From Acidimicrobiia bacterium (lineage in GTDB: Bacteria; Actinomycetota; Acidimicrobiia; Spongiisociales; JAHEDJ01): DNA of 64,000 nt. Shown in pieces: positions 54,211-62,702 of this stretch; position 1 is the stretch's first letter, and each line of letters begins with the position of its first letter. The stretch is from NCBI GenBank assembly GCA_029210695.1, contig JARGFH010000001.1, positions 62,001 to 126,000 on the forward strand. The letters run 5' to 3'. The position numbers were made by a program, and so were the translations under genes. The notes under the pieces are model-generated. The model saw nothing but the letters and a program-made list of their open reading frames with translations. It searched no databases and had not been told where the DNA came from.

Positions 54211-55143
54211 TTAGGCGTCGACGAAGCCGTTCTCGACCAGGAAGTCGCGAGCGATGTCTTCGGCGTCCAATTGCTCAATGTCGAACTGCCGGTTCATCTC
54301 GGTCAAGTCCGCCGTCGAAATCGCTGCGCTGATCCTGTCGACGAAGTCGCGGAAATCCGACCCGTAGGCATCGACGATCTCATCGCTGGTCACCGGCACG
54401 ACGTTGTCTGCGGCGAGCAGATTCTTGTCATCCTCCAGGAGCACCCAGCCCCGATCCGCGATGATGCCAGAAGTCGAGAACAGCAGGGCGATGTCGATCT
54501 CATCAGCTTCCAGCGCCTGCACCGTTATCGCCCCGGCATCGAGCGGCGTGAAGTTGCCACTCAGGTCGAGGCCGTACACGCTCTGGAGACCCGGAATGCA
54601 AAACGCGTTGGTCTCACAGTCGGGGGGCCCACCCAACTCAAGGTCCGCACCCTTCGAAGCAAGATCGCTGAGCGATGTGATACCAAGAGACTCACTCGTT
54701 GCCTGCGTAACCACGAACGCGTTCGTATCGACGGCGGGCGAAGGATCGAAGGCACTCAGGCCCTTCTTGGTCAGATATCCGCGCAGGGACTCAGTTGTCC
54801 CCTCCGCATCGCCGGTCGCCTCACCGGCGAACCCATTCAAGAACTCGAGCATCGACGCTGCGTACTCGGGGGTGAAATTGATATCACCACTCTCGAACGA
54901 GGCTAGGACTATGTCACGGAAGCCGCCGAGCGGTTGGACGGCAACGTCGTACCCTTCTGCCTCCAGCGCCTGAGCATATAGAGAGGCAAGTATCGCCGAC
55001 TCTCCGAAGTCCTGTGAACCGACTTTGATTTGTGGCCCTTCTTTGGGCTCTCCAGCGCCATCACCCGATCCGCATGCACTGAGAATCAGAATCAGTGTCA
55101 GCGTGATCGCCCCGATGGCACCCTTGCGGCAACTTCCCCGCAT
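54211..55143 (-). CDS. Osmoprotectant ABC transporter substrate-binding lipoprotein
   Basis: A 310-residue lipoprotein: signal peptide and lipobox LSAC with Cys24, then an OpuAC-type type II periplasmic-binding fold (KVGSQDFGESAILASLYAQA, GDINFTPEYAASMLEFLNG). It should bind glycine betaine, choline or a similar quaternary amine. GGGAGAG precedes the ATG. It is the fourth gene of the operon and is separated from the second permease by 77 bp that hold a small hairpin. Confidence 0.9.
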   Translation of the reverse strand: MRGSCRKGAIGAITLTLILILSACGSGDGAGEPKEGPQIKVGSQDFGESAILASLYAQALEAEGYDVAVQPLGGFRDIVLASFESGDINFTPEYAASMLEFLNGFAGEATGDAEGTTESLRGYLTKKGLSAFDPSPAVDTNAFVVTQATSESLGITSLSDLASKGADLELGGPPDCETNAFCIPGLQSVYGLDLSGNFTPLDAGAITVQALEADEIDIALLFSTSGIIADRGWVLLEDDKNLLAADNVVPVTSDEIVDAYGSDFRDFVDRISAAISTADLTEMNRQFDIEQLDAEDIARDFLVENGFVDA

Positions 55144-55165
55144 GGGTCTCTCCCTTCGTTGTGAA

Positions 55166-55182
55166 CCCGCCTCAGGGGCGGG
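55166..55182 (-). promoter_or_regulatory. Intercistronic hairpin before the binding-protein gene
   Basis: CCCGCC and GGCGGG pair across a short loop in the 77-bp gap between the second permease and the binding-protein gene. Such stems often stabilise the transcript so that more binding protein is made than permease; this is inference. Confidence 0.35.
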
Positions 55183-55220
55183 GCTTTCAACCCTAGGGGA
55201 TGAGGCGAGCTACCAAGACA

Positions 55221-55934
55221 TCAGCCGTGCGCCCCAAGTTCGACCTGAGTCAGGTCTTTGGCAGATATTCCTTGCGGCAACACCCACCTCTCGGCGACTG
55301 CGAACGCCTGATCGGTGACCACGGACATTGTCGCGACAAGGATCGCCCCCACGAACACCAGCACTTCGTTGCCCTGGGCGAATCCATCGATGACATACCG
55401 ACCAAGCCCGCCCCATCCGACAACGGCGCCCAGGGTGGCCGTAGCCACCACTTGTACTGCAGAGACACGGATGGCGGTCCAGATCACCGGCATGGCGAGC
55501 GGGATCTCCGTATGCGTAAGTACCTCCAGGTTGGTCATTCCCATGCCAACCGACGCTTCCACCGCAGCCGGAGATACCTCGCGCACCGCCGTATAGCCAT
55601 TCGTGAATATCGGCGGGATCGCCAGGGCGACGAGTGCGACGAAGGTCGGCCAGGAGCTGAACCCAAGGCCCAGGCGCAGCGCGATTGGGAAGGCAAGTGC
55701 AACAATGCCAAACGAGGGAATGGCCCGGCCGATATTGGCGATGGAGATTGCCAGAAACGCCCCCCGTCGCTGATGCCCCAGCCAGACCGCGATGGGGAGG
55801 CCCAGGAGCACGGCCACCGCAACCGCGAATACGGAAATGCGAACATGATCGAAGGTCCTGATGAGGATCCCGTCTGCACCGTTCCAGGATTCCGCCGAGG
55901 TGAAGAATGCCACCACATCATTGAAGAAGCTCAT
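55221..55934 (-). CDS. Osmoprotectant ABC transporter permease (second)
   Basis: A 237-residue inner-membrane permease with about five to six helices and the BPD transport loop around EASVGMGMTNLEVLTHTEIP followed by LAMPVIW. It is of the OpuBB/ProW type. ATG 55934 follows AAGGA and overlaps the first permease's stop by four bases; the much longer open frame upstream is a shadow of that gene. Confidence 0.9.
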   Translation of the reverse strand: MSFFNDVVAFFTSAESWNGADGILIRTFDHVRISVFAVAVAVLLGLPIAVWLGHQRRGAFLAISIANIGRAIPSFGIVALAFPIALRLGLGFSSWPTFVALVALAIPPIFTNGYTAVREVSPAAVEASVGMGMTNLEVLTHTEIPLAMPVIWTAIRVSAVQVVATATLGAVVGWGGLGRYVIDGFAQGNEVLVFVGAILVATMSVVTDQAFAVAERWVLPQGISAKDLTQVELGAHG

Positions 55935-56590
55935 GGAGTGTCCTTCTGCCGCACCCACGGTGTCGCCCTGTTCTCGATCCGCACGAGCAGATAGTCGAAC
56001 AAGGTCGCAAGCAGAATCGACATGACTGTGCCGACCAGGATCTCGGTGGCGAAGTTGCGGCCAAGGCCCCTGCGGATGAAGGCTCCGTAGCCCCCCTGGC
56101 CGATCAGGCTGGTGACCGTCACCAAGCCGACGGTGGTTACGGATGCGACCCGCAGCCCGGCCACTATCACCGGGACTGCCAGTGGCACCTGGATCTCCCA
56201 GAGAATGCGGCGATCGGTATAGCCCATTCCAAGCGCCGCCTCCCGAACCGAGTCGGGCGTGCCGTCGATTCCCGCCACGATGTTGCGAATGAGGATCAGC
56301 AGCGTGTATGAAACGAGACCGATCTCCGCAGTGAGAATAGAGAGGCCGGTGAAGGGCACCAGGAATGCGAAAAGGGCGATAGAGGGAATCGTGTAGAACA
56401 CGCCGCTGATCCATGTGATCGGCGCATAGGAACGCCGGAAGCGGAGGGCCACGATCGACAGGACCAGGGATAGCCCGAACCCGACCACCACCGCGATACC
56501 CGTCAGCGTCAAGTGCTCGACGGTCCGCTGCCAGATCTCGTCGAGATGACTCCAGATCCACGACCAGCGAATGAACGGCTGCTCGGTCAC
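55931..56590 (-). CDS. Osmoprotectant ABC transporter permease (first)
   Basis: A 219-residue permease with about five helices and the EAALGMGYTDRRILWEIQVP coupling loop, where the ATPase docks. Its start overlaps the ATPase gene stop by four bases, and its stop overlaps the second permease. The two permeases are distinct proteins, as in OpuB/OpuC-type importers where they pair. Confidence 0.9.
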   Translation of the reverse strand: MTEQPFIRWSWIWSHLDEIWQRTVEHLTLTGIAVVVGFGLSLVLSIVALRFRRSYAPITWISGVFYTIPSIALFAFLVPFTGLSILTAEIGLVSYTLLILIRNIVAGIDGTPDSVREAALGMGYTDRRILWEIQVPLAVPVIVAGLRVASVTTVGLVTVTSLIGQGGYGAFIRRGLGRNFATEILVGTVMSILLATLFDYLLVRIENRATPWVRQKDTP

Positions 56591-57690
56591 CGGCGGATCT
56601 CGCGGTTGATCTGGTCGGCAGTGATCATTCCCAAATAGGAATCTCCGTCAAAGACGGCCGCAACCTGCGTCCGGGTGGTGATGACCGCGTCGAGAGCCTG
56701 CTTGAGGGTTCCACCGGCATCGATCCTCGTTCTGAAGACCCGCAGCTGACCGTCGTCGGTCCTTTCCCGATCATCGAGATCGTCTGCGGCGACCCAACCG
56801 TCGATCCTCTTCCCCTCGCCCACCGCCACCCAATCGGTCGCATAGACCTCCATCACACGCCGGGCCTCGAGGACGGTGCTGCCGGGCGGAACCACCGGGC
56901 CCCGATCGAGTTCGATCGAGCTGATCGGAATCAGAGAAAGTCGTTTGATGCCACGATCGCTGCCGAGGAACTCGGCAACGAATTCGTTGGCCGGCTCCCG
57001 CAACAATTCGTCGGGTGGCCCGTATTGCTCGAGCACGCCTCGGACGTTCAAGAGGGCGACCCGATCCCCGAGTTGGATCGCTTCGTCGATGTCGTGCGTC
57101 ACGAATACGATCGTCTTCTGGACCCGCGCCTGCAATCGGAGCAACTCCTCTTGGAGCCGGGCGCGAACAATGGGATCTACTGCGCCGAACGGCTCATCCA
57201 TCAGCAAGACCGGCGGATCCGCGGCCAAAGCCCGCGCCACCCCAACGCGTTGCTGCTGGCCTCCTGAGAGCTCAGACGGGTAGCGGTCTCCCATTTCCTG
57301 GCCGAGTCCCACCAGGTCAATCAGCTCATCTACTCGCTCGGCGATGCGACCCGCATCCCAGCCGAGCAACCGAGGCACAGTGGCGATGTTCTGTCCTATG
57401 GTTTTGTGTGGGAACAACCCAATCTGCTGAATGACGTAGCCGATCTCGAGCCTCAACTGATGTGGCGCAACGGTGGCGGCGTCCCGACCACCGATCGAAA
57501 TCGTTCCCGAGGTGGGTTCGATGACTCGATTTATCATCTTCAGAGTCGTCGTTTTTCCGCACCCGGATGGTCCGACCAGGACGACTATCTCGCCTTCGCG
57601 GATATCCAGCGATAGGTCATCAACGGCCGCCTCGGCAGTGCCCGGGAAGGTCTTGGACACGTGCTCGAGGCGAATCATCGGTTCAGACAT
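56587..57690 (-). CDS. Osmoprotectant ABC transporter ATP-binding protein with CBS
   Basis: Walker A GPSGCGKTT at residues 40-48, ABC signature LSGGQQQR at 141-148 and Walker B VLLMDEP at 161-167, followed by a C-terminal regulatory part from about 245 that resembles a CBS pair (GPVVPPGSTVLEARRVMEVY; LKQALDAVITTRTQVAAVF). In OpuA-like systems this part senses ionic strength. Start ATG 57690 (MSEPMIRLEHVS) fits the family; the frame upstream is non-coding. First gene of the operon, divergent from a small membrane gene. Confidence 0.92.
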   Translation of the reverse strand: MSEPMIRLEHVSKTFPGTAEAAVDDLSLDIREGEIVVLVGPSGCGKTTTLKMINRVIEPTSGTISIGGRDAATVAPHQLRLEIGYVIQQIGLFPHKTIGQNIATVPRLLGWDAGRIAERVDELIDLVGLGQEMGDRYPSELSGGQQQRVGVARALAADPPVLLMDEPFGAVDPIVRARLQEELLRLQARVQKTIVFVTHDIDEAIQLGDRVALLNVRGVLEQYGPPDELLREPANEFVAEFLGSDRGIKRLSLIPISSIELDRGPVVPPGSTVLEARRVMEVYATDWVAVGEGKRIDGWVAADDLDDRERTDDGQLRVFRTRIDAGGTLKQALDAVITTRTQVAAVFDGDSYLGMITADQINREIRR

Positions 57691-57736
57691 GGTTGCCGAG
57701 GATAGATCGTTTCCCGTGCTGGCCCGACCCGGATAG

Positions 57737-57949
57737 GTGCGCCGGCCGGTCATACTGTCAGCCGTGGATTTCTTGCTCGATCTCGCCTTGCCGGCAACAG
57801 ACGCAGGTGCGATCGCGCAGGCGGTGATCGCCGGAATGGCGCTGATCGTTGCCTCTTGGCTCGTCCGGAAACGCCCGGAACCGCGCCTCTTCGTGATCGG
57901 CCTGGCCGTACTCAGCTTCTCGCTCATGGCCCTCCGCGCGGTGCACTGA
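57737..57949 (+). CDS. Small two-helix membrane protein, 70 aa
   Basis: Two hydrophobic helices (about residues 22-42 and 50-67) separated by a basic loop (VRKRPEPR), which predicts a hairpin with the loop in the cytoplasm. Starts at GTG 57737 or 57764; neither has a clear ribosome-binding site. Divergent from the ABC operon. No family recognised. Confidence 0.5.
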   Translation: MRRPVILSAVDFLLDLALPATDAGAIAQAVIAGMALIVASWLVRKRPEPRLFVIGLAVLSFSLMALRAVH

Positions 57950-58023
57950 GGCCGGCGACGTCTGCCGGTTCCGGGCTTCCGAACGCCCGGCCGCGACAGG
58001 ACCGGGGAATCAAGTCGCCGGCC
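57950..58023. terminator. Nested inverted repeats between convergent genes
   Basis: Outer arms GGCCGGCGAC (57950-57959) and GTCGCCGGCC (58014-58023) enclose a stem CCGGGC/GCCCGG (57971-57976 with 57985-57990). It lies between the convergent small membrane gene and the HAD gene, so it may terminate both. No U-run. Confidence 0.4.
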
Positions 58024-58032
58024 GATCGCACC

Positions 58033-58725
58033 TCATTCCCAGGCGGCAACGACCTCCGGTACCTCGGCCAGCGACACGACCTCCGCCTCGGGGAAGATGT
58101 CCGTGTCATTGGATCGGCCTGAACGATTCAGCCAGATGCCCCGGATCCCGGTGGCCTGCGCCCCGGCGACATCGTCGGACAGCGAGTCTCCAACGTATAT
58201 GGCTTCGGCTGCAGGAGTCTCCGAGCGCTCCAACAAGATCCGAAAGATCCGGGGATCGGGTTTGGCTATGCCCTCATTGGCGGCGAGGACGATCGGGTCC
58301 AGAAACCTTTCTAATCCATATCGAGCGGGGTCGGTGTTCCCGTTGGTGAGCAGCGCCGTTCGGTAGCGTCGGGACAGCAACATCAGCGCGGGCGCGGCAT
58401 CGTCAAAGGGTACCGAGTGCTGCTCCTTCACGGCGAAGAACATCGCGTTCAGGCGGGCGGCCAGACCGGGATCATCGATACCGGCTTCCTCCAGAGTGCG
58501 TTCGAAGGCTGCGTGCCGGACGACGGCCAGGTCGGCAACCCTCCCCTGCAACTCTGTTGCCACACGATCGCGGATCGCGATCATCCGCTCGACCGTGAGA
58601 GCTCCGGTCGATGGCCCGGGTCGAACGGTCCACAACTCCTCGAGGGTGCTCTGCAGTGCGGTTCGCATCGCTGCATCGAAATCCCAGAGGGTGTTGTCAC
58701 CGTCGAACGCGATGAGACGGATCAT
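58033..58725 (-). CDS. HAD-superfamily hydrolase
   Basis: A 230-residue haloacid-dehalogenase phosphatase: nucleophile Asp8 with Asp10 in FDGDNTLWDF, TNGNTDPARYGLE as motif II, Lys in GIAKPDPRIF and VGDSLSDDVAGAQATG as motif IV. A helical cap lies at residues 18-95. It is probably a phosphatase for a small metabolite. Start ATG 58725. Last gene of a three-gene operon with the ATP-grasp protein (30 bp upstream) and the CBS protein. Confidence 0.9.
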   Translation of the reverse strand: MIRLIAFDGDNTLWDFDAAMRTALQSTLEELWTVRPGPSTGALTVERMIAIRDRVATELQGRVADLAVVRHAAFERTLEEAGIDDPGLAARLNAMFFAVKEQHSVPFDDAAPALMLLSRRYRTALLTNGNTDPARYGLERFLDPIVLAANEGIAKPDPRIFRILLERSETPAAEAIYVGDSLSDDVAGAQATGIRGIWLNRSGRSNDTDIFPEAEVVSLAEVPEVVAAWE

Positions 58726-58754
58726 GGACTTGATTCTGCCCGCAGGTAGACCGG

Positions 58755-60260
58755 TCAGCGAACCGCCGGAGCCGGGGCGAGTTCGCCGAGGCCGACGTTC
58801 CACTGTTCGTCGGCAACACGAAACCCTTCAACCACGAGCGGAGCGATTGATGTGCCGACCGGCGTTGCTCCTGCATTTGGCGTGAACCGCACGAATCCGC
58901 CCTGTTCGCCGGGGCCCAGACTCAGCGAAGCGACGGCGTCGTCGTCATCGGACGAGACTGTGAGGCCGCCTGCCTCAGCCCTGGCGAGCAGCACCATGTT
59001 CGTGCTCTCGATCTCGGTTTCAACGACCGTCCAGCCCCCGCCGCCGCGCTGCCGATCCGCCGCTTCGACTATCAACCGTTCGAAACCGTCCGCCATGTAT
59101 TTCAACTGCTCTCCCTCGATCAAGGCCCGATTGATCGAGCCGATGCCGAGACGGGGCAGGCCCGCCAGCAGAGTCCCGGCTGCGGCACCCGCCCTGGTAT
59201 TCAGCTCGGTGGGCAGGAAACCCATCTCTGTCATCACCCCATCCACGGTGAATGCACCGCGATAGTCCACTCGCTGTCGCAAGTGCTCTCCGACCCGGCC
59301 GGCAACAGACCGCATGACATCTCGATCGCTCTCCGTCGGGTCCCAGAACGAGGCCGCGCCGCAGTACTTGAGTCGGTGTCCGGGCCGACGAAGCGTCATC
59401 AGCTCACACGGCCTCAGCGTTACCACCGTCTCAGGAAACACAAACCCGTGAATCGAGCACGGAATGCCTTCCAGAAAAGGCATGATCCGGACGCGGTCGC
59501 AGTGACGGCCGAAGAATTCGAGAGGCTCCTGCAGATCGCCGGGATGGGCAACCCACCTGACATATTCGGCCCCACCATTGAACCCATCCCTGGCATCTCC
59601 AGTGAGCACGATCCCCGCCCCGCGGTCGAACCCCGGCATTGCTCGCTCGATGGCGCTTCGCTCGACGGGGGTCACCACGGATGGGGCTCTTGCGACGCCG
59701 GCCGCGTCCCAGATCTCATCGACGATGATCTTGTCCTCGAGGGCGAGCCACTCCGGGCGCCGCCAGCCATAAACCAATCTGCCCGCCATCGAATCCTGAT
59801 AGAAGAACGGCCCGGCCAGCATCACAGCCCGACGCTCGGGATCCCATCGATCGAGCCGCTCCACCATCTCCGGGGTTGGATCGCGCAGGAGGCGTTCCAT
59901 GATCCGAAACGACTCAATCATCGAACCGGCCCGTGTATCGAGTACCAACCAGTCTGCCGAGTCGGCTGCCGGAAGTTCGCCGGTGCCTACCCCTGAGGCG
60001 AACAAGAAGAGGTCGGTAGCTCCCAAGTCCCGGGCCGTTTTGACGAAGGATGTGAACCCTGCGAGTGGTGCACCAGACAAAATGACCTTCCGGCCTTCAA
60101 ACTGGTACCGGGTCAGCTCCCGGTAATACTCGACGTCCATTGCCCAAGGGTATTCGAGAATCGGAGTCCCGGGTCGGCGCAACGCGTTTCGCAAACCGGC
60201 GCCAGCTTCGGCGGGCGACCAATGACTAGGGGCCAACCACTCCCACAAGAAAGCCGTCAT
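58755..60260 (-). CDS. ATP-grasp-like protein of unknown substrate
   Basis: A 501-residue protein. An N-terminal domain (GRKVILSGAPLAGFTSFVKT, LGATDLFLFASG) precedes an ATP-grasp-like region: IMPFLEGIPCSIHGFVFPET, YRGAFTVDGVMTEMG and PTELNTR. Glu352 and Asn354, with Arg356, fit the metal- and ATP-binding E-x-N-x-R motif. A ~90-residue domain follows. ATP-grasp enzymes join carboxylates to amines or other nucleophiles; the substrates are unknown. The start overlaps the CBS gene by 35 bp. I know no named family for this architecture. Confidence 0.7.
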   Translation of the reverse strand: MTAFLWEWLAPSHWSPAEAGAGLRNALRRPGTPILEYPWAMDVEYYRELTRYQFEGRKVILSGAPLAGFTSFVKTARDLGATDLFLFASGVGTGELPAADSADWLVLDTRAGSMIESFRIMERLLRDPTPEMVERLDRWDPERRAVMLAGPFFYQDSMAGRLVYGWRRPEWLALEDKIIVDEIWDAAGVARAPSVVTPVERSAIERAMPGFDRGAGIVLTGDARDGFNGGAEYVRWVAHPGDLQEPLEFFGRHCDRVRIMPFLEGIPCSIHGFVFPETVVTLRPCELMTLRRPGHRLKYCGAASFWDPTESDRDVMRSVAGRVGEHLRQRVDYRGAFTVDGVMTEMGFLPTELNTRAGAAAGTLLAGLPRLGIGSINRALIEGEQLKYMADGFERLIVEAADRQRGGGGWTVVETEIESTNMVLLARAEAGGLTVSSDDDDAVASLSLGPGEQGGFVRFTPNAGATPVGTSIAPLVVEGFRVADEQWNVGLGELAPAPAVR

Positions 60261-61134
60261 CGTCGATCACCGGAACGGGAGCGCCTCCCAGCGCCTCGCC
60301 GACCTGGCCTATCTCATCGATCGGAGAATCGACCATCACGGCGACAGGGTCTTCCATGACTTCCCCAACTTGGGTGCCGGCACCGGCCAGCATCAGGGCC
60401 GATCGGCGGACGATGCCCACGAGCTTCCCATTATCCGCCACCGGCAACACCGGAAACTCAATGAGAGCGAGGGCATCCGCCGTTCCGAGCATGGGACTGA
60501 CGTAAGCCTCGGGTTGCCGGAGAAGCTGAAAGGCGCGCTGCGGCGCCGATCGCACGACGACGGTTCCCGATGGAGCACGATTCTGCAAGCGTCGACCAGT
60601 TCCGAAGAATTGGCGTTGCAGCCAGGATCCGCCGGGGGCTCCAACGACCAGGAGCGAACCTGCGTCGAGTTCTGCCGTCAGGTCGGCCGGCTGATCCGCC
60701 TCGATGAGCCTGTAGGGGATGTCCTCGACGAGCGCGGCGATCATGGCCAGGCTCTCCCGCACCTCCGACCGCCGGTCGTCGGCTCCGTACGACGACACCA
60801 GCTCCGCCGAAACGTCGAGGGACTCCGAGAGCTGCCTGGCAACGACGGCGGCCAGTTCGGAGTGGGGACCTCCCGCAACGGCCGCAGTCACGGATGTGAC
60901 CGCTTCGAGGTCGAGTTCATGCGGAACCGCAACTGAAACCAGATTGAAGTTGGTCAGTCGCCGGGTCACCAGCAGTTCCGCGCGGGCGGCCCTGCAGATC
61001 TCCTCGAGGTCCCCTTCAACCCGAACGGCACCCGGAGAGATCGCGTCGGCGAGTTCACCGCACCCCTCGCCGCGGGTCCACACAACGGACCGCAATGAGA
61101 AGTGAGACGACTCCGGCTGGGGGGCAGCGACCAT
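60226..61134 (-). CDS. Universal-stress-like protein with CBS pair
   Basis: A 302-residue protein with an N-terminal part resembling a degenerate universal stress domain (LLVTRRLTNFNLVSVAVPHE, AGSLLVVGAPGGSWLQRQFF) and a C-terminal CBS pair (FPVLPVADNGKLVGIVRRSA; GGAPVPVIDDDGFLVGVVG). CBS pairs usually bind adenosine nucleotides, so it may sense energy state for the operon. ATG 61134 follows GAAGGA; the frame runs on to 61173 with no better site. First gene of the operon with the ATP-grasp protein. Confidence 0.75.
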   Translation of the reverse strand: MVAAPQPESSHFSLRSVVWTRGEGCGELADAISPGAVRVEGDLEEICRAARAELLVTRRLTNFNLVSVAVPHELDLEAVTSVTAAVAGGPHSELAAVVARQLSESLDVSAELVSSYGADDRRSEVRESLAMIAALVEDIPYRLIEADQPADLTAELDAGSLLVVGAPGGSWLQRQFFGTGRRLQNRAPSGTVVVRSAPQRAFQLLRQPEAYVSPMLGTADALALIEFPVLPVADNGKLVGIVRRSALMLAGAGTQVGEVMEDPVAVMVDSPIDEIGQVGEALGGAPVPVIDDDGFLVGVVGP

Positions 61135-61244
61135 ACGTTCCTTCAGTGTGGGACCCTTTGATCTCGAACGCAAGCTGCCGGCACTTGCCTTTCAAGATCG
61201 ACCACCGAAGATCGAGCACCATCAACCGGTAAACGGCCTTCGAC

Positions 61245-61273
61245 TTGGGAATCGCGGCCGGAGTCCGTACATT
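61245..61273 (+). promoter_or_regulatory. Predicted pntAA promoter
   Basis: TTGGGA (61245-61250) and TACATT (61268-61273) are spaced 17 bp apart. The ATG at 61285 is 12 bp after the -10 and lacks a ribosome-binding site, so pntAA may be leaderless. Confidence 0.5.
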
Positions 61274-61284
61274 CTTTTCTCGCA

Positions 61285-62421
61285 ATGATTATTGGCATAC
61301 CCAAGACCACAGAGGCCGGTGAGCATCGGGTGTCCCTGACTCCCGATGTTGTCGCCCGCCTGACGAAAGAAGGCCACGAGGTCGTCGTGCAGTCCGGAGC
61401 CGGAACGGCTGCCGGATTCATCGACGAAGCCTACGAAGGATCCGGCGCATCGATCGGCGATGCCGCCCGGGCCTGGTCGGCGGATGTTGTGTGCTCCGTA
61501 TCGTTCCCGTCCGATGAAGGTGCTTCGCACCTCAAGCCCGGAGCGGTCGTACTCGGCATGCTGCAACCGCTCGATCAGCCCGGCCGGTTCCCGGCGCTCG
61601 CCTCGACCGGTGTGACCTCGATCGCATTCGAGGCCGTTCCCCGCACGACGCGCGCTCAATCCATGGACGTGCTGTCATCACAAGCGACGGTTGCCGGCTA
61701 CCAGGCGGTCCTCATGGCTGCAGACAGACTCGACAAGTTCTTTCCCATGCTGACCACTGCGGCAGGCACAATCGCCCCATCGAAAGTGCTCATCCTTGGT
61801 GCAGGCGTGGCGGGCCTAATGGCTATCGCCACCGCTCGCAGGCTCGGAGCGATCGTCTTTGCCTTCGACGTCCGGGCAGAGGCCGCCGAGCAAGTCCAGT
61901 CTCTCGGCGCCCGATTCGTCAGCGTCGAAATAGAACAGCAGGATTCCTCCGCGACGGGCGGATACGCCAAAGAAGTCGCCGAGGACACCCAGGCGAAGAT
62001 CCTGGCGGGCTTGGCCAAACCGGTCGCCGAGGCGGATGTCGTCATCTCGACGGCGCAGATTCCCGGGCGCCCTGCTCCGCTGTTGATCACACGGCAGATG
62101 GTGGAATCGATGCGTCCGGGAGCGATCATCATCGACCTGGCCGCCCCGACGGGCGGTAACTGCGAGTTGACCCGGGCCGGCGAATCGGTCGTTCATTCCA
62201 ACGTGACGATCGAAGGCCCGACCAACCTACCCAGCATGGCTGCCGGAGATGCGTCGCGCATGTTCGGACGAAACGCGCTGGCCCTCATGAAGCTCTTCCT
62301 CACCGAGGAGGGATTGAATATCGACTTCGAAGACGACATCATCGAAGGCTCGGTCATCACCCACGGAGGCGCGGTCGTGCATCCACGGGTCAAGTCACTA
62401 CTCGACGGAGGAGGTAACTGA
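61285..62421 (+). CDS. pntAA: NAD(P) transhydrogenase subunit alpha part 1
   Basis: The soluble NAD(H)-binding domain I (378 aa): IGIPKTTEAGEHRVSLTPDV at the start and the Rossmann motif GAGVAGLMAIATARRLGA near 172-189, with VISTAQIPGRPAPLLIT. In the three-gene form of the enzyme this part is separate from the membrane part. The complex couples proton flow to hydride transfer from NADH to NADP. It overlaps pntAB by one base. Confidence 0.95.
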   Translation: MIIGIPKTTEAGEHRVSLTPDVVARLTKEGHEVVVQSGAGTAAGFIDEAYEGSGASIGDAARAWSADVVCSVSFPSDEGASHLKPGAVVLGMLQPLDQPGRFPALASTGVTSIAFEAVPRTTRAQSMDVLSSQATVAGYQAVLMAADRLDKFFPMLTTAAGTIAPSKVLILGAGVAGLMAIATARRLGAIVFAFDVRAEAAEQVQSLGARFVSVEIEQQDSSATGGYAKEVAEDTQAKILAGLAKPVAEADVVISTAQIPGRPAPLLITRQMVESMRPGAIIIDLAAPTGGNCELTRAGESVVHSNVTIEGPTNLPSMAAGDASRMFGRNALALMKLFLTEEGLNIDFEDDIIEGSVITHGGAVVHPRVKSLLDGGGN

Positions 62422-62702
62422 TGGAACTCGTGATCTCCATCACCGTGTTCGTCCTCGCCGCTTTCGTTGGATTCGAGGTAATCACCAAGGTGCCGCCCAC
62501 GCTGCACACCCCATTGATGTCCGGATCGAACGCGATTTCAGGTGTCACGATCATCGGCGCTCTCATCGTCGCCGGAAAAGCAGACAGCACACTTGGTGAG
62601 GTGCTGGCATTTCTGGCGGTGACAATGGCAATGATCAACGTTATCGGAGGATTCCTGGTTACAGATCGCATGCTCGAGATGTTCAAGAAGAAGGAGCGCT
62701 GA
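62421..62702 (+). CDS. pntAB: NAD(P) transhydrogenase subunit alpha part 2
   Basis: A 93-residue membrane protein with three helices, containing PPTLHTPLMSGSNAISGVTI, the conserved block of the alpha membrane domain. It forms half of the proton channel with PntB. Starts at the ATG overlapping pntAA's stop (TGATG-type) and ends overlapping pntB the same way. Confidence 0.95.
   Translation: MELVISITVFVLAAFVGFEVITKVPPTLHTPLMSGSNAISGVTIIGALIVAGKADSTLGEVLAFLAVTMAMINVIGGFLVTDRMLEMFKKKER

Noticed and set aside
55935-56561. N-terminal ~210 residues of the long frame that includes the second ABC permease.
   Set aside because: This part is a shadow of the first permease; the real start is ATG 55934 with a ribosome-binding site and a four-base overlap.
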